Below, piece by piece: positions 1 to 5,977 of a stretch of 5,977 nucleotides of DNA. Position numbers and translations under genes: made by a program. The stretch covers positions 1-5,977 of the forward strand of contig JBIICM010000156.1 in the NCBI GenBank assembly GCA_044238875.1, read 5' to 3'. The stretch is from JAIBAI01 sp044238875 (lineage in GTDB: Bacteria; Bacteroidota; Bacteroidia; M30B66). Position 1 is the first letter of the stretch. Every line of letters starts with the position of its first letter. The notes beneath the pieces were generated by a model that was not told the origin of the DNA, did not search any database, and saw nothing but the letters and a program-made list of their open reading frames with translations.

Positions 1-323
1 CTGCGAAAAGACCCGAAATGGCGCGCATTGCAGCTGAGATGAGCGACAGGGTAATCCTGACATCCGATAATCCCCGTTCTGAAGATCCGGATGAAATCAT
101 CAGCCAGATGAAAGCCGGAGTGGAGGCCCAGCACAAGCGCCGTGTGCTCAGCATCACCGATCGCCGCGAGGCCATCCGTGCCGCCTTTGCCCTTGCCGGA
201 AATGGCGATATCATGCTCATAGCAGGAAAGGGACATGAAAAATACCAGGAAATTAAAGGGGTAAAGCATCCTTTTGATGACATGGAAGAAGTCAGGCAAA
301 CCTTTAAAACCGCAAACAGCTGA
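1..323 (+). CDS. murE: UDP-N-acetylmuramoyl-L-alanyl-D-glutamate--2,6-diaminopimelate ligase (MurE), C-terminal end, 5' truncated by window
   Basis: This is the last 106 codons of MurE, the cytoplasmic ATP-dependent ligase that adds the third stem-peptide residue to UDP-MurNAc-L-Ala-D-Glu. The reading frame is open from base 3 (bases 1-2 finish a codon lying outside) and begins AKRPEMARIA, matching the KRP-M segment at the start of the Mur ligase C-terminal domain. The ATG at 18 is internal, not the gene start. SDNPRSEDP follows; its DNPR (66-77) is the family signature for meso-diaminopimelate rather than L-lysine. IAGKGHEKYQ (GKGHE at 225-239) is the second substrate-contacting motif, and HPFDDMEEVR is the usual C-terminal end. 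The C-terminal domain therefore looks intact; the N-terminal and central ATP-binding domains lie upstream of the window. The TGA (321-323) shares its A with the mraY ATG, so the two are probably translationally coupled. The family assignment is very secure; meso-DAP specificity is inferred from the motif. Confidence 0.97.
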   Translation, partial: AKRPEMARIAAEMSDRVILTSDNPRSEDPDEIISQMKAGVEAQHKRRVLSITDRREAIRAAFALAGNGDIMLIAGKGHEKYQEIKGVKHPFDDMEEVRQTFKTANS

Positions 324-325
324 TG
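321..325 (+). other. murE/mraY stop-start overlap (TGATG)
   Basis: The murE stop TGA (321-323) shares its last base with the mraY ATG (323-325). The bases before it (CGCAAACAGC) hold no purine-rich Shine-Dalgarno match. Reinitiation by terminating ribosomes is the likely way mraY is translated; that mechanism is inferred from the overlap. Confidence 0.85.
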
Positions 326-1585
326 TTGTACTATCTGTTTACGTGGCTCGACAGCCGCTTTGATTTCCCCGGAGCGGGTTTGTTTCAGTTTATTTCCTTC
401 CGGGCCGCATTTGCGCTTATTCTTTCTCTCATTATTTCTCTGATTTTCGGGAAGCGAATTATTCGCCTTTTACAGCGAAAGCTTGTGGGAGAATCCATCC
501 GTGACCTGGGTCTTGAAGGGCAACTCAGCAAACAGGGCACACCCACTATGGGCGGATTGATCATTCTGGCCTGTATTCTCATCCCAACACTTTTGCTGGC
601 AAGGCTCGAAAACATTTATATCATAACCCTGCTGATCAGTACTGTTTGGCTCGGTTTCATCGGCTTTCTTGATGATTACATAAAGGTTTTCAAGAAGAAC
701 AAAGCCGGGTTGGCAGGTAAATCGAAAGTAGTTGGTCAGATTGGAATTGGTTTGCTGGTTGGAGTAATCCTCTTTTTTCACCCCGATGTTACCATACGAA
801 GGGAGATTGTTGGCCTTGATCAGGCAAGTCCGGTTTCGGTTTCTGGCCAGAACAAAGCGCCTGCTGATGCTGTGAGCGCGAGCAAGGCAAAATTTGTTGA
901 TGTCAGGATACCCATCACTACCATTCCATTTGTGAAAAATCATGAGTTTAATTATTCTAAACTGCTCGCATTCATTGGTGAAGGGTATGAAAAATGGTCA
1001 TGGCTGATTTATATCACGGTGGTGATCTTTATCATCACTGCTGTTTCAAATGGCGCCAATATGACCGATGGTTTAGACGGCCTTGCGGCAGGAACAACGG
1101 CCATTATAGGGTTTGTACTGGCCATTTTTGCCTATGTATCCGGCAATTTTGTCTTTGCCGATTACCTTAATATTATGTACATCCCCAATTCGGGGGAGGT
1201 GGTTGTTTATATGAGTGCCTTCATTGGCGCATGCGTTGGTTTTTTATGGTTTAACTCATTTCCTGCACAGGTTTTCATGGGCGATACCGGAAGCCTCTCG
1301 CTCGGGGGAATTGTTGCTGTGGTAGCTATCATTCTCCGCAAAGAATTGCTGATACCTATTTTCTGTGGCATTTATCTCGTAGAAAATCTAAGTGTTATGC
1401 TGCAGGTAGGCTATTTTAAATATACACGCAAAAGGTTTGGAGAAGGCCGTCGGATTTTCAAAATGGCGCCCCTCCATCATCATTATCAGAAACTCGGTTT
1501 TCACGAGGCAAAAATTGTATCACGCTTTTGGATTGTCGGAGTTGCGCTGGCTGTACTCACCATTGTAACCCTGAAATTAAGATAA
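323..1585 (+). CDS. mraY: Phospho-N-acetylmuramoyl-pentapeptide-transferase (MraY)
   Basis: MraY is the integral membrane enzyme that transfers phospho-MurNAc-pentapeptide from UDP to undecaprenyl phosphate, forming lipid I. The 420-residue product has about ten hydrophobic segments (roughly 21-44, 76-92, 97-115, 134-152, 226-243, 255-273, 292-312, 322-338, 341-362, 399-417). Diagnostic motifs are all present: TPTMGGL (73-79); GFLDDYIKV with the aspartate pair D117/D118; NGANMTDGLDGLAAG (243-257); FMGDTGSLSLGG with D321; and PLHHHYQKLG with H385-H387. These correspond to E. coli D115/D116, D267 and H324-H326 as I recall them. The protein is about 60 residues longer than E. coli MraY (360). 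Most of the excess is a polar stretch between segments 4 and 5 (about 153-225), predicted periplasmic; members from Bacteroidota are, from memory, typically long here. The ATG at 323 is the only sensible start: it overlaps the murE stop as TGATG, and the next in-frame Met is residue 76. No Shine-Dalgarno sequence is visible. Function is secure. Confidence 0.98.
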   Translation: MLYYLFTWLDSRFDFPGAGLFQFISFRAAFALILSLIISLIFGKRIIRLLQRKLVGESIRDLGLEGQLSKQGTPTMGGLIILACILIPTLLLARLENIYIITLLISTVWLGFIGFLDDYIKVFKKNKAGLAGKSKVVGQIGIGLLVGVILFFHPDVTIRREIVGLDQASPVSVSGQNKAPADAVSASKAKFVDVRIPITTIPFVKNHEFNYSKLLAFIGEGYEKWSWLIYITVVIFIITAVSNGANMTDGLDGLAAGTTAIIGFVLAIFAYVSGNFVFADYLNIMYIPNSGEVVVYMSAFIGACVGFLWFNSFPAQVFMGDTGSLSLGGIVAVVAIILRKELLIPIFCGIYLVENLSVMLQVGYFKYTRKRFGEGRRIFKMAPLHHHYQKLGFHEAKIVSRFWIVGVALAVLTIVTLKLR

Positions 1586-1587
1586 TG
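1583..1587 (+). other. mraY/murD stop-start overlap (TAATG)
   Basis: The mraY stop TAA (1583-1585) shares its last base with the murD ATG (1585-1587). Upstream sequence (CCCTGAAATTAAGA) is A-rich with no clear Shine-Dalgarno motif. The overlap decides the murD start in favour of 1585 over the in-frame ATG at 1528. Confidence 0.85.
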
Positions 1588-2931
1588 ACTGAACCCAATC
1601 AACATATCGCCATACTCGGTGCTGCAGAAAGTGGTGTCGGCGCGGCAGTTCTTGCAAAAAAGCAGGGCTGGGATGTGTTTGTTTCAGACATGGGTAAAAT
1701 TAAGGAGCACTTCAGAACAAGGCTTGAAGCCGAGCAGATTCGGTTTGAAGAAGAAAAGCACAGCTTTAGTGAAATTATGCAGGCAGGCCTTATCGTGAAA
1801 AGTCCCGGCATACCTGAAAAAGCACCTGTAATCGTAGAGGCCCGCAAACGTGGTATAAGGGTTATTTCTGAAATTGACTTTGCAGCGCGTTACACCAAAG
1901 CCAAATTGGTAGCCATTACCGGCACAAATGGCAAAACCACCACCACCCTGATGACCTATCATATCCTCAAAAAGGCAGGGTTAAATGTGGGGCTTGCAGG
2001 CAACATTGGAAACAGTTTTGCCATGCAGGTAGCTGAGTCTGATTTCGATGTTTATGTGCTGGAAATCAGCAGCTTCATGCTCGATGGCATGTATGATTTC
2101 AAGGCCGATGTGGCCATTCTGCTCAATATTACGCCCGACCACCTTGACCGTTACGACTACGAGCTCAGGAATTATGTGTTTTCGAAGTTCCGTATTCTGC
2201 AGAATATGGATGCTGCTGATGCTTTCATCTACTGCGGCGACGACCCTATTATTCTTGATGAACTCGAGAAACGTGGCATCCGTGCCAAAAAATACCCCTT
2301 CTCACTGCAACATAAAGTAAGCGAAGGTGCTTACGTCGCAGAAGAACAACTCAACATAATTGTAAACTCAGATCCGCTACATATGTCAATTTTCGACCTT
2401 GCACTCCAGGGGAAACACAATCAGTACAATTCAATGGCTGCCGGTATTGCTGCCAGGGTTTTTGATATCCGCAAGGAAACCGTCAGGGAAAGCCTTGCAG
2501 ACTTTGAAAACATTGAACACCGCCTCGAAACCGTGGCCAAAGTACACGGTATTGAATTCATCAACGATAGCAAGGCTACCAATGTAAACTCAACATGGTA
2601 TGCGCTTGAAAGTATGTCGAATCCGGTAATTTGGATTGCGGGAGGTGTTGACAAGGGCAATGATTATGAAATGCTCAATGATCTGGTCAGGCAACGCGTC
2701 AAAGCCATTGTTTGTCTTGGAAAAGATAACTCAAAATTACACAAGGCATTTAAAGATATAGTGCCAGTAATGATGGATACATCATCGGCCGCCGAAGCCG
2801 TTAAAACAGCCTACCTGATTGGTAAAAAAGGGGATGTTGTACTGCTCTCACCGGCATGCGCCAGTTTTGACCTATTTGAAAATTACGAAGACAGGGGCCG
2901 TCAGTTTAAAAAAGCCGTCAGAGAACTATAA
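1585..2931 (+). CDS. murD: UDP-N-acetylmuramoyl-L-alanine--D-glutamate ligase (MurD)
   Basis: MurD is the cytoplasmic ligase that adds D-glutamate to UDP-MurNAc-L-Ala using ATP. The 448-residue product has the three Mur ligase domains. The N-terminal UDP-binding domain carries ILGAAESGVGAA (10-21) and KSPGIP (72-77). The central ATPase domain carries the P-loop GTNGKTTTT (113-121), LEISSF with E160, NITPDHLDRY (181-190), and SKFRI, whose K201 aligns with the carbamylated lysine K198 of E. coli MurD; GKHN (276-279) precedes the third domain. The C-terminal domain has EHRLE (311-315), NDSKATN (327-333), GGVDKG (353-358) and LSPACASFDLF (421-431). Length is near the usual 440-450. I chose the ATG at 1585, which overlaps the mraY stop as TAATG. 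An in-frame ATG at 1528 would add 19 residues, but these only re-read the last membrane segment of MraY and place extra sequence before the Rossmann strand. ftsW follows after 6 bases. All expected catalytic residues are present. Confidence 0.98.
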   Translation: MTEPNQHIAILGAAESGVGAAVLAKKQGWDVFVSDMGKIKEHFRTRLEAEQIRFEEEKHSFSEIMQAGLIVKSPGIPEKAPVIVEARKRGIRVISEIDFAARYTKAKLVAITGTNGKTTTTLMTYHILKKAGLNVGLAGNIGNSFAMQVAESDFDVYVLEISSFMLDGMYDFKADVAILLNITPDHLDRYDYELRNYVFSKFRILQNMDAADAFIYCGDDPIILDELEKRGIRAKKYPFSLQHKVSEGAYVAEEQLNIIVNSDPLHMSIFDLALQGKHNQYNSMAAGIAARVFDIRKETVRESLADFENIEHRLETVAKVHGIEFINDSKATNVNSTWYALESMSNPVIWIAGGVDKGNDYEMLNDLVRQRVKAIVCLGKDNSKLHKAFKDIVPVMMDTSSAAEAVKTAYLIGKKGDVVLLSPACASFDLFENYEDRGRQFKKAVREL

Positions 2932-2937
2932 CCCAAA

Positions 2938-4083
2938 ATGACATTACCTAACATATATATCAAGGGTGACCGCACCATTTGGGTAGTGGTGCTGGTGCTT
3001 TCAATTATCTCAATCCTGGCTGTTTACACCTCCTCGGGTAAGCTGGCTTATGCCCGCCATGATGGTAATACCGAACACTATCTTGTGAAACAAACCTTTC
3101 TTGTTTTATCCGGATTGGCCCTGATGTATGTGACACACCTTGCCAGCTATAAAATCTTCTCAAGAATAAGTCAGATCGCATTATGGATTTCAGCACCCCT
3201 GCTATTGTTCACACTGTTTACCGGTGAAGTTAATGATGCAAGCCGCTGGATGAAAATTCCGGTTGTTGACATAACCTTCCAGACATCCGACCTTGCCAAG
3301 CTATCATTGGTTTTATACCTCGCCCGCCTTTTATCGCGCAAACAAGAACAGATCAAATCTTTCAGAGAAGGGTTTCTGCCCCTGATGCTGCCCATTGGAC
3401 TTATTTGCGGGCTGATCCTTCCGGCCAACTTCTCAACGGCAGCCATTCTTTTTGCCACTTCAATGGTGTTGCTTTATATCGGAAGGGTAAACATGAAATA
3501 CATTTTTTCGCTGATCGGAGTGGCCGTTTTGGCTTTTGCGCTCTTTGTGGCCATCGCATTCGTTTTTGATCTTCCCGGGCGCATCGCAACATGGCGGGCT
3601 CGCATTGAGAACTTCATGGAAAAGGACAGTGAGGGGAACTACCAGCCCGAAAAAGCCAAAATGGCCATTGCCAGCGGAGGGATTTTCGGAATGGGTATCG
3701 GTCACAGTGAACAGCGCAATTTTCTGCCGCAATCTGAATCAGACTTTATTTATGCCATCATTATCGAAGAAGGCGGTTTGATAACCGGTGCCTTTGTTAT
3801 GCTCATGTATATGATTCTGCTTTTGCGCGTAGTGCGTATGGTAAAATACAGCCCGCAATCCTATGCTACCTTTCTGGCGGTTGGCTGTTGTCTGCTGCTG
3901 ATCTTTCAGGCCTTTATCAACATGGCCGTGGCTGTGAATCTTTTTCCCGTCACCGGACAAACCCTGCCCCTTGTGAGTATGGGCGGCTCTTCCATGTGGT
4001 TTACCAGTATCTCCATCGGTATCATACTTTGTGTGAGTAAATCCTGCACCCCTGAACAAACCGAAACAGCCCATGCCGCATAA
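2938..4083 (+). CDS. ftsW: Peptidoglycan glycosyltransferase FtsW (SEDS family, septal)
   Basis: FtsW is a SEDS-family membrane glycosyltransferase that polymerises lipid II at the division septum with its partner class B PBP (FtsI, usually encoded just upstream of murE). The 381-residue protein has about ten hydrophobic segments and a long extracytoplasmic loop at about 211-270. SEDS landmarks visible are NDASRWMKIP (99-108), FQTSDLAKL (114-122), MAIASGGIFGMGIG (242-255), NFLPQSESDFIYAIIIEEGG (261-280), and the C-terminal run VNLFPVTGQTLPLVSMGGSS (333-352). D269 in SDF (3742-3744) aligns with the catalytic aspartate of the family. LPANFSTAA (161-169) replaces the more common QPDLGT-type motif. 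RodA is the main alternative, but the place between murD and murG argues for FtsW. The cytoplasmic C-terminal tail is short and ends in TAHAA. The ATG at 2938 lies 6 bases after murD and precedes the GDRTIW lead into segment 1. The last 11 bases overlap murG. Confidence 0.96.
   Translation: MTLPNIYIKGDRTIWVVVLVLSIISILAVYTSSGKLAYARHDGNTEHYLVKQTFLVLSGLALMYVTHLASYKIFSRISQIALWISAPLLLFTLFTGEVNDASRWMKIPVVDITFQTSDLAKLSLVLYLARLLSRKQEQIKSFREGFLPLMLPIGLICGLILPANFSTAAILFATSMVLLYIGRVNMKYIFSLIGVAVLAFALFVAIAFVFDLPGRIATWRARIENFMEKDSEGNYQPEKAKMAIASGGIFGMGIGHSEQRNFLPQSESDFIYAIIIEEGGLITGAFVMLMYMILLLRVVRMVKYSPQSYATFLAVGCCLLLIFQAFINMAVAVNLFPVTGQTLPLVSMGGSSMWFTSISIGIILCVSKSCTPEQTETAHAA
4073..4083 (+). other. ftsW/murG 11-base coding overlap
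   Basis: ATGCCGCATAA is read in two frames: as the end of FtsW (H-A-A-stop, preceded by one shared-free base) and as the start of MurG (M-P-H-K). It implies translational coupling of the lipid II polymerase and the lipid II synthase. No Shine-Dalgarno sequence is visible upstream (CCGAAACAGCCC). Confidence 0.85.
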
Positions 4084-5170
4084 ATTTATCATATCCGGAG
4101 GTGGTACAGGAGGGCATATTTTTCCTGCAATAGCCATTGCCAATGAAATAAAGGCAAGGGAAAAAGATGCCGAGATTCTTTTTGTAGGTGCAAACGGACG
4201 AATGGAGATGGAAAAGGTGCCGGCAGCAGGGTATCCTATCAAAGGCCTTAATATCTCTGGGCTTAAGCGTTCACTGAGTCTTTCAAATCTTGCCGTACCG
4301 TTCAGACTGTTTCGTGCAGTGCTCGAATCAAAAAAATTATTGAAATCATTCAGGCCCGACGTGGTAATCGGGGTAGGTGGCTATGCCAGCTCGGCGGTAC
4401 TTTACGCAGCCTCCGGAATGAACATCCCCTCCCTGATTCAGGAACAGAATTCATATCCGGGCATCACCAATAAATGGCTCAGTAAAAGGGTCAGAAAAAT
4501 TTGTGTGGCTTACGGGCAAATGGAGAAATTTTTCCCTGCTGACAAACTGATTCTTACCGGAAATCCGGTTCGTCAGGAAATTGCTGGTCAGTTTGGTAAA
4601 AGACGTGAAGCTCATGTGCGTTTCAAACTCAACCCCGATAAATTCACCCTGCTCGTGATTGGCGGAAGTCTTGGTGCGCGCTCAATTAACCTGGCCATAG
4701 CCCGAAACCTGAAAAAGTTCAGAGAAAACGGAATTCAGCTTTTGTGGCAAACAGGTTCTGGATATATCGAAGAAGCAAGAGCCGCCATTGCTGAGGTGGG
4801 TGGCGGAGATCTTTTCGCCTTTGACTTTATACGTGAAATGGATCTTGCCTATGCAGCCGCTGATCTTGTTGTTTCAAGGGCTGGTGCCATTGCTGTTTCA
4901 GAACTTTGCCTGGTAGGTAAGCCTGCCATTCTCGTACCCTATCCGCATGCAGCAGAAGATCACCAGACGCATAATGCCTTGGCCCTGGTTAATCGTGAGG
5001 CCGCTCTGCTGATTCGTGATCATCAAACGCTTACCCATCTTGGTGATGCTGTGCTGCAGCTCTATTCAGACGAACAAAAACGAAATACCCTTGCCGAAAA
5101 CATCCTGACCCTCGCAAAGCCTGACGCAGCCGGCAAGATAACCGACGAGATTTACAGATTGATCAGATGA
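4073..5170 (+). CDS. murG: UDP-N-acetylglucosamine--N-acetylmuramyl-(pentapeptide) pyrophosphoryl-undecaprenol N-acetylglucosamine transferase (MurG)
   Basis: MurG is the GT28-family, GT-B-fold peripheral membrane enzyme on the cytoplasmic face. It moves GlcNAc from UDP-GlcNAc onto lipid I to make lipid II, the substrate of FtsW. The 365-residue product has a complete N-terminal acceptor domain with ISGGGTGGHIFPA (7-19), GRMEMEKVP (42-50), GVGGYAS (100-106), IQEQNSYPGITNK (122-134) and LTGNPVR (161-167). The C-terminal donor domain has VIGGSLGARSIN (195-206), WQTG (225-228), FIREMDLAYAAADLVVSRAG (252-271), AVSEL (274-278), GKPAILVPYP (282-291) and AAEDHQTHNA (293-302). E277 corresponds to the UDP-GlcNAc-binding glutamate of the SE motif. 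Length matches the family (about 355-370). Where many bacteria have HEQN, this protein has QEQN at 123-126. The start at 4073 places the first glycine-rich loop at residue 9, as expected, and overlaps the ftsW end by 11 bases; the stop overlaps the murC start as ATGA. Function is secure. Confidence 0.98.
   Translation: MPHKFIISGGGTGGHIFPAIAIANEIKAREKDAEILFVGANGRMEMEKVPAAGYPIKGLNISGLKRSLSLSNLAVPFRLFRAVLESKKLLKSFRPDVVIGVGGYASSAVLYAASGMNIPSLIQEQNSYPGITNKWLSKRVRKICVAYGQMEKFFPADKLILTGNPVRQEIAGQFGKRREAHVRFKLNPDKFTLLVIGGSLGARSINLAIARNLKKFRENGIQLLWQTGSGYIEEARAAIAEVGGGDLFAFDFIREMDLAYAAADLVVSRAGAIAVSELCLVGKPAILVPYPHAAEDHQTHNALALVNREAALLIRDHQTLTHLGDAVLQLYSDEQKRNTLAENILTLAKPDAAGKITDEIYRLIR
5167..5170 (+). 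other. murG/murC stop-start overlap (ATGA)
   Basis: The murC ATG (5167-5169) overlaps the murG TGA (5168-5170) in the classic 4-base arrangement. The preceding bases (TTACAGATTGATCAG) lack a strong Shine-Dalgarno match. Coupled translation is inferred. Confidence 0.85.
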
Positions 5171-5977
5171 ACCTCGAAGCAGTGAAATATGTGTATATGC
5201 TGGGCGCCGGAGGAATCGGCATGAGCGCCCTGGCTCGCTATTTCATCAAAAGAGGCATCACCGTGGCCGGATACGACCGCACTGCGACCGAGCTTACAGG
5301 GTTATTGGAAAAGGAGGGAGTCAGTATGAACTATACTGACAATGAAGAAAATATTCCGGAGCGCATCAGATCAAAAAGCATCGAAGGGTTGCTTGTTGTT
5401 TATACTCCTGCCATCCCGGCCGACAGCATTCAGAAAAACTTTTTCATACGGAACAACATACCTCTGCTGAAACGTTCGCAGGTGCTTGGTTTGCTCTCTT
5501 CAGGTCATCCTACCATTGCTGTGGCCGGCACGCATGGAAAAACAACTACTTCTGCGATGATTGCACATTTGCTCCAGGATACCGGACGTGAACCTGTGGC
5601 ATTTTTGGGCGGCATTTCGGCCAACTATGGTACCAATTACCTGCCGGGTGGTGATGGTGCCCTGATGGTGGCCGAGGCCGATGAATACGATCGCTCCTTC
5701 CTGCAATTACACCCGCAAACTGCTGTAATTACATCGGTTGATCCCGATCACCTTGACATTTACGGCAGCGGACAACAATTGCTCGAATCATTTGCAGCAT
5801 TCGCCCGACTGGTGCCTGATAACGGACATGTGATCATGAAAGCCGGTCTTGAACTGCCCGTTGATATTCGCAGCAGAGCTATTACCTATCATACTTCTGC
5901 AGAGGCTGATATTATGCTGAAGCACTGTGAACAGCGCAATGGCTTTTACCATTTCGAATTAGATTTCAGTGGAGAGC
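5167..5977 (+). CDS. murC: UDP-N-acetylmuramate--L-alanine ligase (MurC), N-terminal part, 3' truncated by window
   Basis: MurC is the cytoplasmic ligase that adds L-alanine to UDP-MurNAc, the first stem-peptide step. The frame is open for 270 codons from the ATG at 5167 to the window edge, with no stop or frameshift. The N-terminal Rossmann-like UDP-binding domain starts with YMLGAGGIGMSALARY (10-25), followed by GYDR (37-40), VVYTPAIPAD (77-86) and LLKRSQVLG (101-109). The ATPase domain has P-loop VAGTHGKTTTS (119-129), GGISANYGTN (149-158), EADEYDRSFLQL (170-181) and DPDHLDIYG (192-200). The GTHGKTTT form and EADEYDRSF separate MurC from MurD and MurE. Mpl, the related murein-peptide ligase, is an alternative family member but is less likely in this operon position. 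The C-terminal amino-acid-binding domain, roughly 190 residues judging from a usual length near 460, lies beyond the window. The ATG overlaps the murG TGA as ATGA, suggesting coupled translation. Confidence 0.97.
   Translation, partial: MNLEAVKYVYMLGAGGIGMSALARYFIKRGITVAGYDRTATELTGLLEKEGVSMNYTDNEENIPERIRSKSIEGLLVVYTPAIPADSIQKNFFIRNNIPLLKRSQVLGLLSSGHPTIAVAGTHGKTTTSAMIAHLLQDTGREPVAFLGGISANYGTNYLPGGDGALMVAEADEYDRSFLQLHPQTAVITSVDPDHLDIYGSGQQLLESFAAFARLVPDNGHVIMKAGLELPVDIRSRAITYHTSAEADIMLKHCEQRNGFYHFELDFSGE

Noticed and set aside
470..943. 157-codon open frame on the - strand opposite mraY
   Set aside because: It lies wholly antisense to a strongly conserved gene, resembles no family I recognise, and has no start signal or context of its own.
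1528..1584. In-frame 5' extension of murD from an ATG at 1528, adding 19 residues rich in Cys and His
   Set aside because: The extension is the +2 reading of the conserved last membrane segment of MraY. Its Cys/His richness is a by-product of that reading, and the MurD family starts shortly before the glycine-rich Rossmann loop, as given by the ATG at 1585.
2048..2320. 90-codon open frame in the +2 frame inside murD
   Set aside because: It lies entirely within the conserved MurD ATPase domain in another frame, is rich in Met, Cys and Ser as expected of a shadow frame, and has no independent support.
2932..2937. Possible promoter or terminator between murD and ftsW
   Set aside because: Only six bases separate the genes, with no inverted repeat or T-tract; there is no room for such an element outside coding sequence.
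3739..4242. 167-codon open frame on the - strand spanning the ftsW-murG junction
   Set aside because: It is the longest antisense frame, but both sense genes are fully conserved through it. The translation shows no recognisable domain and is best explained as the complement of membrane-protein codons.
3707..5940. 14-base exact repeat GTGAACAGCGCAAT at 3707-3720 (ftsW) and 5927-5940 (murC)
   Set aside because: Both copies sit in coding sequence, in the same frame, and encode EQRN in unrelated proteins. There are only two copies and no flanking similarity, so chance and shared codon choice are the likely cause.

Overview
The window is a piece of a chromosomal dcw (division and cell wall) operon, most likely from a member of the phylum Bacteroidota. 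All six genes lie on the + strand in the order murE (3' end only), mraY, murD, ftsW, murG, murC (5' part only). The Bacteroidota assignment is inferred from three things: the gene order with no murF between murE and mraY; no recognisable Shine-Dalgarno sequence before any of the five visible starts; and protein signatures I associate with that phylum from memory, such as an enlarged MraY, FtsW with LPANFSTA and SDFIYAIIIEE, MurG with GRMEMEKVP and IQEQNSYPG, and MurC with YTPAIP and DEYDRSFLQL. Base composition looks moderate and even, with no compositionally foreign patch, but I did not count it.

Layout: murE ends at 323 and its TGA shares a base with the ATG of mraY (323-1585). The mraY TAA shares a base with the ATG of murD (1585-2931). 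A 6-base gap separates murD from ftsW (2938-4083), the only non-coding DNA in the window. ftsW overlaps murG (4073-5170) by 11 bases, and murG overlaps murC (5167 to the window end) by 4 bases as ATGA. I see no promoter, terminator, RNA gene, CRISPR array, insertion sequence or attachment site, and there is hardly any intergenic space for one.

Together the genes encode most of lipid II synthesis plus the division polymerase. MurC, MurD and MurE add L-Ala, D-Glu and (judging from the DNPR motif) meso-diaminopimelate to UDP-MurNAc. MraY transfers the finished phospho-MurNAc-pentapeptide to undecaprenyl phosphate to give lipid I. MurG adds GlcNAc to give lipid II. FtsW is the SEDS glycosyltransferase that polymerises lipid II at the septum. 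MurF, which adds D-Ala-D-Ala, is not here and must be encoded elsewhere.

All readable catalytic motifs are intact and I found no frameshift or pseudogene. I did not find a novel system. The points worth a second look are a long, polar, low-complexity insert in a predicted periplasmic loop of MraY, substitutions in a conserved FtsW loop, the missing murF, and the tight leaderless-looking coupling of starts and stops.
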